Assembly (NCBI RefSeq): GCF_051027545.1
Contig: NZ_CP194902.1
Span: 2,790,001 to 2,854,000 of the forward strand
DNA from: Methylocaldum sp002005105
Lineage (GTDB): Bacteria > Pseudomonadota > Gammaproteobacteria > Methylococcales > Methylococcaceae
Direction: 5' to 3'
DNA: 64,000 nt
Part shown: positions 27,065 through 37,374 of the stretch, piece after piece
How positions within the stretch are numbered: position 1 is the stretch's first letter
How the letters are laid out: every line of letters begins with the position of its first letter
Notes under the pieces: generated by a model
What the model saw: the letters and a program-made list of their open reading frames with translations, nothing else
Told to the model about the DNA's origin: nothing
The model's database searches: none
Translations under genes and position numbers: made by a program

Positions 27065-27763
27065 TTAATTGCTTTTTCGGACGAGCAATCGAATGGGAGT
27101 GCCGACAGGAGGCAGAACGTTCTTTCTCGCCTCAATGGTTCCGAAAGCGCCGAGGCCGATGCCAACTCTATGCTCGATGATACTGGCCGGATCGTGCACG
27201 AATCCGATTAACGTGCCGTCCATATGAGCCAGGTAGCGACCATCGGGCGTAAATGTCGATCCGGTATAAACCCACTCGTGAGTCGCTTGGCCTTCCGCTG
27301 CCGTCAATAGCTCCTCGGCCCGGCGTCGAACGGTTTTGCCGGAGGATTCCCAGGTAATCCACAATTCGAGCTTGTCGCCTGCGACCGGTTCTTTATCGAA
27401 ATGAAAGCTGGCGGGCTTGGCTTTTTTTGCATCCAAGCCGATGAGAATGCAGGCCAAATTGAATTCGACCGCGTTGGCATCCAGTTCGAGAAGGCTTTCG
27501 TAGGATTTATACCCTCCCTTGGTAACCGCCAGAAATTCCAGCGGCGGCTCGGAGCGAATCACTGTGCCTGGAACGGCGAAGTTCCGTTCGGCCTTGTTGA
27601 CTTCGATGCTGCCGACTTGGTATCGCTGGCCGCCCAGGTCGCGGATTTCAGGCTGCGGCGGCATGGGTTGAGAGCCGTATTCCAGCGGGGCTTCCGCAAA
27701 GGTGGCGGACGACACCAGAACACCGATCAAAGCGCTATAAATAACAAAGTTGATTTGTCGCAT
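27065..27763 (-). CDS. Exported YdjY-domain protein
   Basis: A 232-aa protein with AGGAGATC before the ATG and a signal peptide (MRQINFVIYSALIGVLVSSATFAEA). The body has the YdjY-type pattern: GGYKSYESLLEL, NAVEFNLACILIGLDAKKA, LWITWESSGKTVRRRAEEL and a closing segment with YLAHMDGTLIGF. YdjY domains have no firmly known function; some occur beside redox or quinohaemoprotein genes. It is the last gene of a three-gene minus-strand operon, 11 bases after the methyltransferase. Confidence 0.75.
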   Translation of the reverse strand: MRQINFVIYSALIGVLVSSATFAEAPLEYGSQPMPPQPEIRDLGGQRYQVGSIEVNKAERNFAVPGTVIRSEPPLEFLAVTKGGYKSYESLLELDANAVEFNLACILIGLDAKKAKPASFHFDKEPVAGDKLELWITWESSGKTVRRRAEELLTAAEGQATHEWVYTGSTFTPDGRYLAHMDGTLIGFVHDPASIIEHRVGIGLGAFGTIEARKNVLPPVGTPIRLLVRKSN

Positions 27764-27774
27764 CGGCCGATCTC

Positions 27775-28767
27775 CTAGCCGACCATGCCGGTGACCACCC
27801 GATGCGGCATCGGGGAAGGAAAGGGAAGGGTTTCAACGTGCGTAAATCCGGCTTCGGCCATCCACGCCGCCACGTCCGTATCGGCATGTACGCCGCCCTC
27901 CGGCGCCGTCAGCATCATGTTGAGGCCGAAAAGGGTCGCGAAAAGAGGGCCGGTTCCGCCGTGGTCAGTGAAGACATCGCTCAAAATCAGCAGCCCGCCG
28001 GGTTCCAGGGTGTCCTTGGCACGGCCGATGAGTTCCCGGCATCCCTTTTCGCTCTCTCGATGCAGGACCCCCGAGATCAACACCACATCGTTACCGGTCG
28101 GGAATTTGGTGGTGTGGTAATCGCCTGCGAGTGTAGACACCCGATCCTTGGCGCCCAGACTTCCTATGATTTCATCGGCCAGTTCCACCACATGGGGCAG
28201 GTCGAGCACTTTCGCCCGGAGTTCCGGATATCTTCGGACGAACAAAGCGGAATATGTACCCGGTCCGCCGCCGATATCCAGCAGTTGTTTGCGTCCGCTC
28301 AGGTCGACCAGGCCGGCCAAAGCATTGCCGATGCCCAAGGCGCGGTTGTGCATTCCATAGACGAAATGGCGCGTTTTCGCGGGATCGTCGCCGAGATAGG
28401 TTTCCTGGGCGAGAGGGGGGCGATTTTCCCGGAGCGCTTGTTCCAGCTTGCCCCATGTGGCGTAAAGGTCATCGCTGTAACGCACGGCATTTCCCATGAA
28501 CGCCGGACTGCCCGGCACCAGAAAGGCACTGGCCAGAGCGCTATTCGTGTAAACCCCTTCGGATTCTTCAAGTAACCCTAAGGCAACGCAAGAGTTCAGC
28601 AGCAGACGGGTAGGCCGAGGGTGGGTATTCAGGGCATCGGCTGCCTCGCTGACGCTCATGGGTGTCTTGGCGAGAGCTTCGAACACGCCGATACGATTGG
28701 CCGTCAGAAATGTCATGGCATTCCAGTAGGCGGTGGTGAGTTGCATGATCGGTGTCGGATCGAGCAT
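27775..28767 (-). CDS. SAM-dependent O-methyltransferase (acetylserotonin OMT-like family)
   Basis: The start at ATG 28767 has AAGGA nine bases upstream and gives 330 aa, normal for the family. The N-terminal ~100 residues are the dimerisation/winged-helix domain (ALAKTPMSVSEAADALN). The catalytic Rossmann domain has SAM motif LLDIGGGPGTYSA and later ISGVLHRESEKG and LEPGGLLILSD. These enzymes methylate hydroxyl groups on small aromatic or polyketide-like molecules. It sits 22 bases after the radical SAM gene, so both probably modify the same small molecule. The substrate is not evident. Confidence 0.82.
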   Translation of the reverse strand: MLDPTPIMQLTTAYWNAMTFLTANRIGVFEALAKTPMSVSEAADALNTHPRPTRLLLNSCVALGLLEESEGVYTNSALASAFLVPGSPAFMGNAVRYSDDLYATWGKLEQALRENRPPLAQETYLGDDPAKTRHFVYGMHNRALGIGNALAGLVDLSGRKQLLDIGGGPGTYSALFVRRYPELRAKVLDLPHVVELADEIIGSLGAKDRVSTLAGDYHTTKFPTGNDVVLISGVLHRESEKGCRELIGRAKDTLEPGGLLILSDVFTDHGGTGPLFATLFGLNMMLTAPEGGVHADTDVAAWMAEAGFTHVETLPFPSPMPHRVVTGMVG

Positions 28768-28789
28768 GTGATCGTTTCCTTGTGATGTC

Positions 28790-30031
28790 TTAGGCGCAAA
28801 GGGCATGGTCGATGTCGCATTCCATCTGCATGTAACCGCAGCGATGGCACATGAATCCATCCCAGATGTTCAATTCGTATTTCCGGCGGATGTCGAAATA
28901 GCCTAGGTTAACGCGCTCAAAGTAGCTGCGCAGTTTCTCCAGGTGTTTGGGATGATCCCGCCCCGCGATGGGCCAATAAAGTGAGTAAATCGGAATGATG
29001 CCCTTCGCACCAAGCGTCTCGGCGCCCTCGAGCGCAAGCTCGATCGCTTCTTTCTCGGTTAATCCGTACTCCGGCTCCAGTTCGATTCCCGCCACCATGG
29101 CCGTGTAGACACGTCCCTTACCCCAAAAAGACACTGCACTTTCGAGGGTCCCGATCCAACGCTGATAACCCACGAACCGGTGCTTGCCGGGACAAACCTG
29201 GCTAAACAATCGCTCGGACCAGACTTCCAGATTAAAACAAACGGCATCCACCAGATTCTCATCATGTAACCGGCGTAGACATTCCTCGGGCAACGCACCG
29301 GAACCGCAGGTGACCGGAATCCGATGCCGATTGACCGTTTGTACCTCGCGGGCCAATTCGATGAAGCGTTCGCCTTCTTCCCGCCAATCGGTCATGGAGC
29401 CTCCGACCAGATAGATGTGGCGGATTTCGCTTTCCCGCAAGGCGGCATCAAGCGTCTCCTTTAGGCGCGTGTAAGTCAGGGGCGACAAGGATGTGCGATC
29501 CATCACCTGCCCCAATTGCTCGGTACGCGCGTCGGGAGCGCCGTAACCGCAAAACAGGCAGCGCATGGACTGCCCGTCCTGTTTATCGGCGAGAAAATAC
29601 TGACAAGCAGGCGCCACGTTGATGACCGCCATGTCGTGGTGCAAGGTGATGCCGGCCTGGGCCATGGGAAAGCCGTCGCTGGTTTTTCCGTGCATCCACT
29701 TGGGAAGATTCATGAACTCGACCGACGTTTCCGGGTGCGTACCGCGATCGTGAGCCAAGCGGTAGCCGGATTCGAAAGAGCCGGTTACGGACCAAGCCGA
29801 GTCCCCGTTTCCCTTGATCCTGGCGAAAACGCCGTCGGACGTGGCAAGCGAGTAGGGAACCATCGCCTTGCCCCTGCCGGTCGGATCGTGTTCGCCGGGT
29901 TTGAAACGATACGGGTAGAAACCCGGAAACGAGTGCTCCGTCGCCCGTCCCAAAGCGTCGGTGTAGCGAATGCCTTCGAAAATCAGATCCAGTTTGCGTT
30001 TGGCGGTTTCTGGGAGGGCGGGAGGCTGCAT
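28790..30031 (-). CDS. Radical SAM enzyme with non-standard cysteine spacing
   Basis: A 413-aa protein with AGGAGACC before the ATG. The fold pattern is radical SAM: a cysteine cluster near residue 150, then YLVGGSMTDW and later strand motifs. The first cysteine in APACQYF is followed by 14 residues before CLFCGYG, giving C-X14-C-X2-C instead of C-X3-C-X2-C. A second Cys-rich segment at the C-terminus (MCHRCGYMQMECDIDHALC) could hold an auxiliary cluster. No B12-binding domain is seen. It heads an operon with an O-methyltransferase and a YdjY-like exported protein. The operon probably makes a modified small molecule whose identity I cannot tell. Confidence 0.8.
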   Translation of the reverse strand: MQPPALPETAKRKLDLIFEGIRYTDALGRATEHSFPGFYPYRFKPGEHDPTGRGKAMVPYSLATSDGVFARIKGNGDSAWSVTGSFESGYRLAHDRGTHPETSVEFMNLPKWMHGKTSDGFPMAQAGITLHHDMAVINVAPACQYFLADKQDGQSMRCLFCGYGAPDARTEQLGQVMDRTSLSPLTYTRLKETLDAALRESEIRHIYLVGGSMTDWREEGERFIELAREVQTVNRHRIPVTCGSGALPEECLRRLHDENLVDAVCFNLEVWSERLFSQVCPGKHRFVGYQRWIGTLESAVSFWGKGRVYTAMVAGIELEPEYGLTEKEAIELALEGAETLGAKGIIPIYSLYWPIAGRDHPKHLEKLRSYFERVNLGYFDIRRKYELNIWDGFMCHRCGYMQMECDIDHALCA

Positions 30032-30063
30032 GGCATTGGTCTCCTGAGTTCTTCTTTGGGCTT

Positions 30064-30136
30064 AAAGCCTATCCCGGCAGGCCGTTCGCCCTGAGCTTGT
30101 CGAAGCGTGTTTTAAGGTCTACCGGGATCGGCACTT
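30064..30136. repeat. REP-like inverted repeat
   Basis: CCTATCCCGGCAGGCC at the left and GGTCTACCGGGATCGG at the right form imperfect inverted arms around a CCCTGAGCTTGTCGAAG core. Related pieces occur near 16228 (TTATCCCGGTAGGCCG) and 26636 (CCTATCCCGGTAGG). It is an intergenic repeat between two divergent transcription units. Confidence 0.6.
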
Positions 30137-30176
30137 AGTGTAGTATGCCGAATCGCGTTCCCGATACGTTTAACCC

Positions 30177-30794
30177 ATGAAAATCAACAGACAGCTTATT
30201 CTCGTGGTTTCCACGGCACTGGCGATACCGATCATTCCTTTTCTCGTCATTGGCGAACTGCCCGGGGAACGATGGCTGTCGGCCACGGATGACAACGCGC
30301 TTCGGTTCGGCTTCCTCGGCGGTGTGCTGTTGGCCGGCGATGCCCTCCTGCCCATACCGTCCAGCGTCATCGGAACCCTGCTCGGCGCGCGTCTCGGTTT
30401 CATCTCCGGAACATTATGGACATGGGCGGGACTGACTATCGGCCATCTTATCGGTTATGCCGCCGGGCGGCTGCTGCTGGCCCGGCTCGGCACGCGGCTC
30501 CCGGAAGTGCCGACGCTCTTAGCGGTGTTCGCGAGCCGGCCGGTCCCGGTGCTGGCGGAGGCCGTGGCTTTTACAGCCGGTGCCGAAGGTCTGGATTTTT
30601 CTCGATTTCTGCTGACGGCGGCTGCGGGCAACTTATTGTACTCGGTGGTACTGGCAGGAAATGGCGCCGCACTATTACCCGATGCGATAGTCGGACCAGG
30701 AATCATCGTTCCCATGACATTACCCGTCGTTGCCTGGCTGGGATGGCGCCTCCGGAAAAAGCAGAAGAGCAAAGTCATGCAAACGGGAAACTGA
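30177..30794 (+). CDS. VTT/DedA-like inner-membrane protein
   Basis: A 205-aa membrane protein with about five hydrophobic segments. The pattern GDALLPIPSSVIGTLLGARLG, then a glycine-rich TIGHLIGYAAGRLL and a basic/helical ASRPVPVLAEAVAFTAG, follows the VTT (DedA/SNARE-associated) fold with its re-entrant loops. DedA-type proteins help lipid flipping or transport. Its stop lies 32 bases from the convergent GspC-like gene. The upstream region holds a REP-like repeat; no promoter is obvious. Confidence 0.65.
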   Translation: MKINRQLILVVSTALAIPIIPFLVIGELPGERWLSATDDNALRFGFLGGVLLAGDALLPIPSSVIGTLLGARLGFISGTLWTWAGLTIGHLIGYAAGRLLLARLGTRLPEVPTLLAVFASRPVPVLAEAVAFTAGAEGLDFSRFLLTAAAGNLLYSVVLAGNGAALLPDAIVGPGIIVPMTLPVVAWLGWRLRKKQKSKVMQTGN

Positions 30795-30826
30795 AACCTC
30801 CAAAACGGATCGGCCCTGCTACCGGG

Positions 30827-31501
30827 TTACGGCTGCTGGGTAGGACCGGGTTGAAGGTAAATCATTTCGACACCCTCTGCGCCTTGGACGACTGCACGCA
30901 TCATCTGTCCCTGGTCCAGCTGCTGCTTGATTTGCGAGACCGAGTCCATCGGTTCGAAACTGAGGCCGTTGAGCTTCAGCTCTGCTGCGGACGGCAATCC
31001 CAGCATCGGTTTGAGGGCGAAATAAAGTTCGTCTACCGTCGCGGCGGGGGTTTTGGCCAGTTGTTCGATTTGGTAGGCCATCTCCTCGCTTACTTCCACC
31101 GTTCGGTGTTTCGGCTGTGTTTCGGCCTCGCTGGCTGTCGGGGCTGCCGCATCGGCATTGGATGACTCGGGCGACAACAAATTCCGATGCCCCTGCTCGG
31201 ACGGCAAACCATCCGCGGTCAACTGGATCTCGATCTCGCCGGTTTCCGTTTTCAGCCAAAGGCGGTCGCGAGAAATCTTTTCGACTTTGCCCACGTCCGG
31301 AATCGAGGTATTCCGTCGCACCGTCTGTTGTCGGCCGTCCGGGAATTCGATCATGGCAACCCGAGCTTCGTCGCCGACCGTCACCACACCTGAAAGACGG
31401 AAGGGCGGTTCCGACGAAGATGCGGCGATTGCGATATCCACCCTGACGATAGCCAATAGAAATGCCGGTAACGAAAACAGGGTTGTCCTACGAATATTCA
31501 T
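30827..31501 (-). CDS. GspC-like (type II secretion) periplasmic protein
   Basis: The start at ATG 31501 gives 224 aa; a longer form from 31564 is possible. It has an N-terminal hydrophobic segment (TLFSLPAFLLAIVRVDIAIA). The domain that follows resembles the homology region of GspC: LSGVVTVGDEARVAMIEFPD, then SIPDVGKVEKISRDRLWL. A low-complexity linker leads to a C-terminal domain (SAAELKLNGLSFEPMDSV) of the size and place of the GspC PDZ-like part. No other gsp gene is in the window, so it is an orphan. It lies downstream of the cohesin-like and dockerin-like proteins on the same strand, which suggests a role in their export or assembly. Confidence 0.6.
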   Translation of the reverse strand: MNIRRTTLFSLPAFLLAIVRVDIAIAASSSEPPFRLSGVVTVGDEARVAMIEFPDGRQQTVRRNTSIPDVGKVEKISRDRLWLKTETGEIEIQLTADGLPSEQGHRNLLSPESSNADAAAPTASEAETQPKHRTVEVSEEMAYQIEQLAKTPAATVDELYFALKPMLGLPSAAELKLNGLSFEPMDSVSQIKQQLDQGQMMRAVVQGAEGVEMIYLQPGPTQQP

Positions 31502-31593
31502 GCGCTTAATCGATCCAGCTTGGAACTTCCATCTCCGAAAACAACGGATGGGAATCAAAAACAACCCACCCGTTGTTCACTAAACCGTTATTT

Positions 31594-32223
31594 TTATCGA
31601 ACGCCGGCCCTACGATGCCTTTGGTTAAATGCGAACCCCAACAATCCCGCTCCCATCAGCATCACGACCGGCGGTTCGGGGACAGGGATAGGCTGTGACT
31701 GCTGGCAATTGCCCCCCACGCAAACACTGCCTCTTCCAGCCGATACCGGGGGAACAAACGGATCGCCGTTTTCATCTCCCAAAAACTCGCCGGTCGAAGC
31801 GATGTTATCCGTGAACGACAGTGGGCTGAGGCCGTTTGCAAGGGTATCGAAGGTCAATGTGAACAACCGGAATGCGGTGTTGCCGTCCTGGTTCGTAAGC
31901 AAATCCAAGGAGGTCTCAAATACATTCACCGTACCGGAAACACTGTCGTCAAAGCCTTGAATGGAGTCGAACGGACCATCCAGAAAGATATCGAAATCCA
32001 CACTGGCAAGAGACAGGATGCTGTCATTCCAATGGACGTTGAAATCGTAGGTACCGACGAGTTGATTGTTAAGGTCGGTGACTATGACATCGACCTTAGC
32101 CGGGTCACCGAGCGCCACGTCCTGGGAAACTGGATTAAACACCAGAGAAATCGCCGAGGCCGGCTGGGCGGCCAGCAGACTGAGCGGGACGGCAAGTCCC
32201 AATATCTTGAGTAATTTATTCAT
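31594..32223 (-). CDS. Cohesin-like PEP-CTERM surface protein
   Basis: A 209-aa protein with GGGGAAAG before the ATG and a signal peptide ending QPASA. The mature part begins ISLVFNPVSQDVALGDPAKV and has NVHWNDSILSLASVDF, the two early strands typical of cohesin domains (hydrophobic strand, G-D, V-x-V, then the D-x-x-x-L strand). The C-terminus is a PEP-CTERM signal: IPVPEPPVVMLMGAGLLGF then RHRRAG. The next gene upstream encodes a dockerin-bearing protein, so the two could bind each other at the cell surface. An uncharged hairpin at 32265-32290 separates them and may tune their ratio. Confidence 0.75.
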   Translation of the reverse strand: MNKLLKILGLAVPLSLLAAQPASAISLVFNPVSQDVALGDPAKVDVIVTDLNNQLVGTYDFNVHWNDSILSLASVDFDIFLDGPFDSIQGFDDSVSGTVNVFETSLDLLTNQDGNTAFRLFTLTFDTLANGLSPLSFTDNIASTGEFLGDENGDPFVPPVSAGRGSVCVGGNCQQSQPIPVPEPPVVMLMGAGLLGFAFNQRHRRAGVR

Positions 32224-32264
32224 ATCACTTTCCCCATCGTCTTAAGTCTCAATTCGAGTTATGT

Positions 32265-32290
32265 CCGACGCACCCCGCAAGGTGCGTCGG
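32265..32290 (-). promoter_or_regulatory. Intercistronic hairpin between dockerin and cohesin genes
   Basis: CCGACGCACC and GGTGCGTCGG are perfect 10-bp arms around a six-base loop. No T run follows on the minus strand, so it is more likely an RNA-stabilising or attenuating structure within the operon than a full terminator. Confidence 0.6.
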
Positions 32291-32303
32291 GTATTTCTTG
32301 GCT

Positions 32304-34019
<1,716 letters not shown>

Positions 34020-34121
34020 TGGTTTTCTCTCTCTCTTCTCAAACTCGTCTCGATAGGCTTCCCTGCGCCCATGTCCGGGAATCCCCTCTCTCCAAGCGAT
34101 TCCGGAAACAAGGAGGTTCCG

Positions 34122-34137
34122 AGCAAGAGTCGAGCCA
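34122..34137 (-). promoter_or_regulatory. Sigma-54 promoter for the dockerin/cohesin operon
   Basis: Read on the minus strand the site is TGGCTCGACTCTTGCT, matching the -24/-12 consensus at all fixed positions except one (T for A in CAC). Transcription would start near 34110, about 90 bases before the dockerin gene start at 34019. It lies in the divergent region beside the histidine kinase/NtrC-type pair, the obvious candidate activator. Confidence 0.7.
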
Positions 34138-34305
34138 CGATGAAAGGTGACTTAAAAATCAAGTGGGTGGCTGCTTTCTTTGAAAAAGTGTTCACGATCG
34201 AGCCAACTGCTGTAAAAAAAACTGACAGTGATCCGGGCCTTCACGAAAGGTTGATGTAGACTTGCCGCTTCACTAGCATTCCGATTCGTCAAAAGTCGAT
34301 TGGTC

Positions 34306-35730
34306 ATGGCAAGAGCAAGCCTTTTGAGCCGGCACGCGCTCCGGAACTGGACGCCCAGCATTTATCTGAAACTGATGGTTCCCTTTTCGGTGGTTTTGCT
34401 GGTGACAGCCGCTATCGCCTGGTGGCTCACGACGCGTATGTTTTCCATAGCGTTGGAGGAGCGTGTCAACGAACAGCTTACGAATGTCGCGACCGTCTTG
34501 GCCAAGGGCAATCTTCCGCTGACCGACGATTTGGTATTCAAGGTTCGGCAATTGCTCGAGACCGAAATCGTGCTGATACAAAGGGATGGCTATATCGCGA
34601 TGTCGACCTGGGGTAATGGCCGGGATGAAGCACATCGCCAAATATCGAAAATCTTCGCGCAGTGTCCTCAGGAAAGTGGCTGTATACGCCCGATGCCGAT
34701 GCAATTGCCAAGCGGTCTTTACAGTGTGGTTCTCAGGCTAGTTCCGGCAGGGCGCGACTCCCGCTATCGGGCGGTGGCCGTCCTGTCATCGCTTGCCGAC
34801 GTTCAGTCGGCTACCCGCAATGCGGCGGTTTGGATCGGCGCAGCCACGCTGCTGGGGGGCATGCTGATCGCGTGGGCAGGTCAGCGGATTGCGGCGGGCA
34901 TCATCAATCCGCTGCGCGATCTCGCTCGCATGGCCGAAAGACTCGCCGGAGGCGACAGGGATGTGCGCGTCGAGTCTCGTCGATCCGATGAGATCGGTGA
35001 ATTGATGGGCGCTTTGAACACCATGGCGGAAAAACTCCAATCTTTCGAACAGGCCCTGTCGCGAAGAACCAGGCTGGAAGCCCTGGGCGAAATGTCCGCC
35101 CGTATCGCCCACGAGGTGAGAAACCCGCTCACGGCAATCAAATTGCAACTGCAACTGATGCAGGAGAATGTCGATGAGGCTCAGGCGGAACCGATACGAC
35201 AAACGCTCGACGAGATCCGTCGTCTGGAATTGGTGGTCTCCGGTGCCCTGGACTTCGGGCGGCCCCGGAGTCTCGATCCGGTCGAGGTCGACCTGAACGA
35301 TCTGGTCGGCGACGTAAGGCGCCTGTTCGGTCCGCAACTGCAACACCGGGCCATTGCTCTCGAATGCCGGCTCGACTCTTCGCTGCCGCAGGTTCGCTTG
35401 GATGCCGACCGCATCAAGCAGGTGTTGCTGAATCTGCTCGTCAATGCCGCCGAAGCAATGACGACGGGCGGGCTGATCCGAATCGGAACGTGCCGGACGG
35501 GAAGCGATCATGTCTCGTTAACGGTCGAGGATTCGGGTTCGGGGATCGATCCGTCGCGGATGGACTTGATTTTCACGCCGCTGCATACCGACAAAAAAGG
35601 TGGCTTCGGGCTAGGGTTGCCCATTTCCAAAGAGCTCGTCGAGCTCCATGGGGGCACTATAGAGATATCGCGAAGCGATTTGGGCGGTGCGCGTTTCGCC
35701 GTTTTGTTGCCGATTGAGTCGATCAGATGA
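34306..35730 (+). CDS. Sensor histidine kinase of an NtrB/NtrC-type pair
   Basis: A start at ATG 34306 gives 474 aa. Order: TM1 (VPFSVVLLVTAAIAWWL), a periplasmic sensor of about 130 residues with two cysteines (AQCPQESGC) that may bridge, TM2 (AAVWIGAATLLGGMLIAWAG), HAMP (INPLRDLARMAERLAGGD), the DHp helix with the phospho-acceptor His in ARIAHEVRNPLTAI (about residue 269), and an HATPase domain with NLLVNAAEAM, DSGSGI and GFGLGLPISKEL. Its stop overlaps the start of the response regulator (ATGA). The signal sensed is unknown. It is not PrsK-like, as it has only two membrane helices and no GAF domain. Confidence 0.88.
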   Translation: MARASLLSRHALRNWTPSIYLKLMVPFSVVLLVTAAIAWWLTTRMFSIALEERVNEQLTNVATVLAKGNLPLTDDLVFKVRQLLETEIVLIQRDGYIAMSTWGNGRDEAHRQISKIFAQCPQESGCIRPMPMQLPSGLYSVVLRLVPAGRDSRYRAVAVLSSLADVQSATRNAAVWIGAATLLGGMLIAWAGQRIAAGIINPLRDLARMAERLAGGDRDVRVESRRSDEIGELMGALNTMAEKLQSFEQALSRRTRLEALGEMSARIAHEVRNPLTAIKLQLQLMQENVDEAQAEPIRQTLDEIRRLELVVSGALDFGRPRSLDPVEVDLNDLVGDVRRLFGPQLQHRAIALECRLDSSLPQVRLDADRIKQVLLNLLVNAAEAMTTGGLIRIGTCRTGSDHVSLTVEDSGSGIDPSRMDLIFTPLHTDKKGGFGLGLPISKELVELHGGTIEISRSDLGGARFAVLLPIESIR

Positions 35731-37145
35731 CCAAGATTCTGATCGCCGACGACGAACGCGCCATCTGCCTGGCATTCAGTCAGCTGCTGAAGCGGGACGG
35801 TTATGAGCCGCTCATCGCTTCCGGGGGACGGGAAGCGTTGGAGCTGGTCGAGAGGGAGAAACCGGCGGCCGTTTTTCTCGATGTCAACATGCCGGATTTG
35901 AGCGGTCTGGATGCCCTCGCTCAAATCCGCGCACGCGATCCGCAACTGCCGGTCATCGTCATGACGGCTTACGGAACCATGCAAAGCGCAATGGAGGCGA
36001 TGCGGCTCGGCGCGTTCGATTATCTCGGAAAACCTCTGGAACTGTCGCAGATTCGAACGTTGCTGCAGCGTGCCCTGTCGAGCCGTGCCGAATCTGCCGC
36101 CGGAATCCCGGCTGAGGCTAGCCTGGATACGAATGGCAAAGGTGTCATGATCGGTCAGAGCAAAGCGATGCAGGAAATCTTCAAGCTGATGTCCCTGCTG
36201 ACCGCCAACGATCTCACGATTCTGGTAACCGGAGAAAGCGGCGTGGGCAAGGAATTGGTCGCGCGCGGCATTCATTTCAATAGCCCTAGGCGCGAGCATC
36301 CCTTTGTCGCGGTCAATTGCGCCGCCTTGCCCGAGAACATCGTGGAAAGCGAATTGTTCGGCCATGAACGCGGCGCGTTTACCGGAGCGGAGGCGAGACG
36401 CATCGGTCGATTCGAAGCGGCCGGCGACGGTACGCTGTTTCTCGACGAAATCGGAGAACTTCCCCTTCAATTGCAGGGCAAGCTATTAAGGGTTTTACAG
36501 GAGCGAAACTTCGAGCGTGTCGGCAGCGTCGCGTCGATTCCATTTAAAGCCAGACTTATCGCCGCCACCAACCGGAATCTGGATGTCGAAACGGCCGCGG
36601 GGCGGTTTCGCGAAGATCTCTATTTTCGGCTCAAACTGATTACGGTCGAAATCCCGCCGTTACGAACGCGCCGCGAAGATATCGCGTTACTGGCTCGGCA
36701 TTTTCTTGGACAGGCAAACAACGAACTCGGCCGGCAAATCACGGGTATAGAGGCCGACGCCGTGAAAGCCATTCAAGCCCACGACTGGCCGGGAAATGTC
36801 AGGGAGCTGGAACATACGATCAAGCGTGCGGTGTTGCTCTGCCGGGGCAATTCGTTAAGCCTGCACGAACTCGGTATAAAACCGAAGGCTCGCACGGACG
36901 GCCATTCCCTGGATTCCACGGATTTGGACGATTTACTGGATGCCGCCCGGCGCGCGCTGCGCGACGCCATTAACGTCGATGGACCCAAAGATTCGACTTT
37001 GGGGGTTTTTTATACAGTGATCGAAGCGGTCGAACGCGCGATTATCGACGAGGCTCTGCAAATCACGAAAGGAAATCAGGTAGCCGCTTCTGAACTTTTG
37101 GGCCTGCACCGCACGACCTTGAGAAAAAAATATTTCCCCTCCTGA
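35727..37145 (+). CDS. NtrC-family sigma-54-dependent response regulator
   Basis: A 472-aa protein: receiver domain with acidic pocket ADDE and phospho-acceptor Asp52 in VFLDVNMPD; AAA+ domain with Walker A GESGVGKE, the sigma-54-contact loop GAFTGAE and LFLDEIGELP; and a C-terminal Fis-type helix-turn-helix (ASELLGLHRTTLRKK). It is translationally coupled to the kinase. Sigma-54-type promoters lie on both sides of the pair (34122-34137 leftward, 37359-37374 rightward), so it probably activates the dockerin/cohesin operon and the long inositol-MoxR-ebo operon. The short linker before the HTH is unusually extended (about residues 385-430). Confidence 0.9.
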   Translation: MTKILIADDERAICLAFSQLLKRDGYEPLIASGGREALELVEREKPAAVFLDVNMPDLSGLDALAQIRARDPQLPVIVMTAYGTMQSAMEAMRLGAFDYLGKPLELSQIRTLLQRALSSRAESAAGIPAEASLDTNGKGVMIGQSKAMQEIFKLMSLLTANDLTILVTGESGVGKELVARGIHFNSPRREHPFVAVNCAALPENIVESELFGHERGAFTGAEARRIGRFEAAGDGTLFLDEIGELPLQLQGKLLRVLQERNFERVGSVASIPFKARLIAATNRNLDVETAAGRFREDLYFRLKLITVEIPPLRTRREDIALLARHFLGQANNELGRQITGIEADAVKAIQAHDWPGNVRELEHTIKRAVLLCRGNSLSLHELGIKPKARTDGHSLDSTDLDDLLDAARRALRDAINVDGPKDSTLGVFYTVIEAVERAIIDEALQITKGNQVAASELLGLHRTTLRKKYFPS

Positions 37146-37152
37146 TGCAAAA

Positions 37153-37253
37153 TTGTACAGCGGTACTTGTTTCCTTCTCGGATTCGAATTCCGCAGCTGT
37201 ACCGGCTTTACAAGCGGTTTTGAGTAAAGACCGAAAAAGGCGTCTGTACAAAA
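37153..37253. promoter_or_regulatory. Three GTAC-centred sites, possible activator binding array
   Basis: TTGTACAGCGGTAC starts at 37153, CTGTACCGGC at 37198 and CTGTACAAAA at 37244. The spacings are about 45 bases, near four helical turns. They lie 106-206 bases upstream of the sigma-54-like promoter at 37359, where enhancer sites for an NtrC-type activator are expected. I saw no such array near the promoter at 34122, which weakens the assignment. Confidence 0.35.
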
Positions 37254-37358
37254 AACCGACACGCCAACGACCCGTCGTCAGCGTGCCCAAGAAAACCAGG
37301 TGATCTAAGTGTCGGAATTTACGGCAGATTCAGTCTTGAATCGGTGAGCTTTAAAACT

Positions 37359-37374
37359 TGGTCTATAGTTTGCT
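37359..37374 (+). promoter_or_regulatory. Sigma-54-like promoter for the inositol-MoxR-ebo operon
   Basis: TGGTCTATAGTTTGCT has the invariant GG and GC ten bases apart, the TTTGCT block and the purine at position 7, but lacks the CAC after TGG. The start would be near 37385, leaving a leader of about 330 bases before ino1. The remaining intergenic DNA (37375-37718) shows no gene I trust. Confidence 0.55.

Noticed and set aside
34071..34259. 62-aa ORF in the kinase/dockerin intergenic region
   Set aside because: It overlaps the sigma-54 promoter at 34122, lacks a ribosome site and has random-looking composition.
34306..37145. PrsK/PrsR pair of the PEP-CTERM system
   Set aside because: The kinase has two membrane helices and a periplasmic sensor, unlike the multi-helix, GAF-bearing PrsK; only the regulator class is shared.
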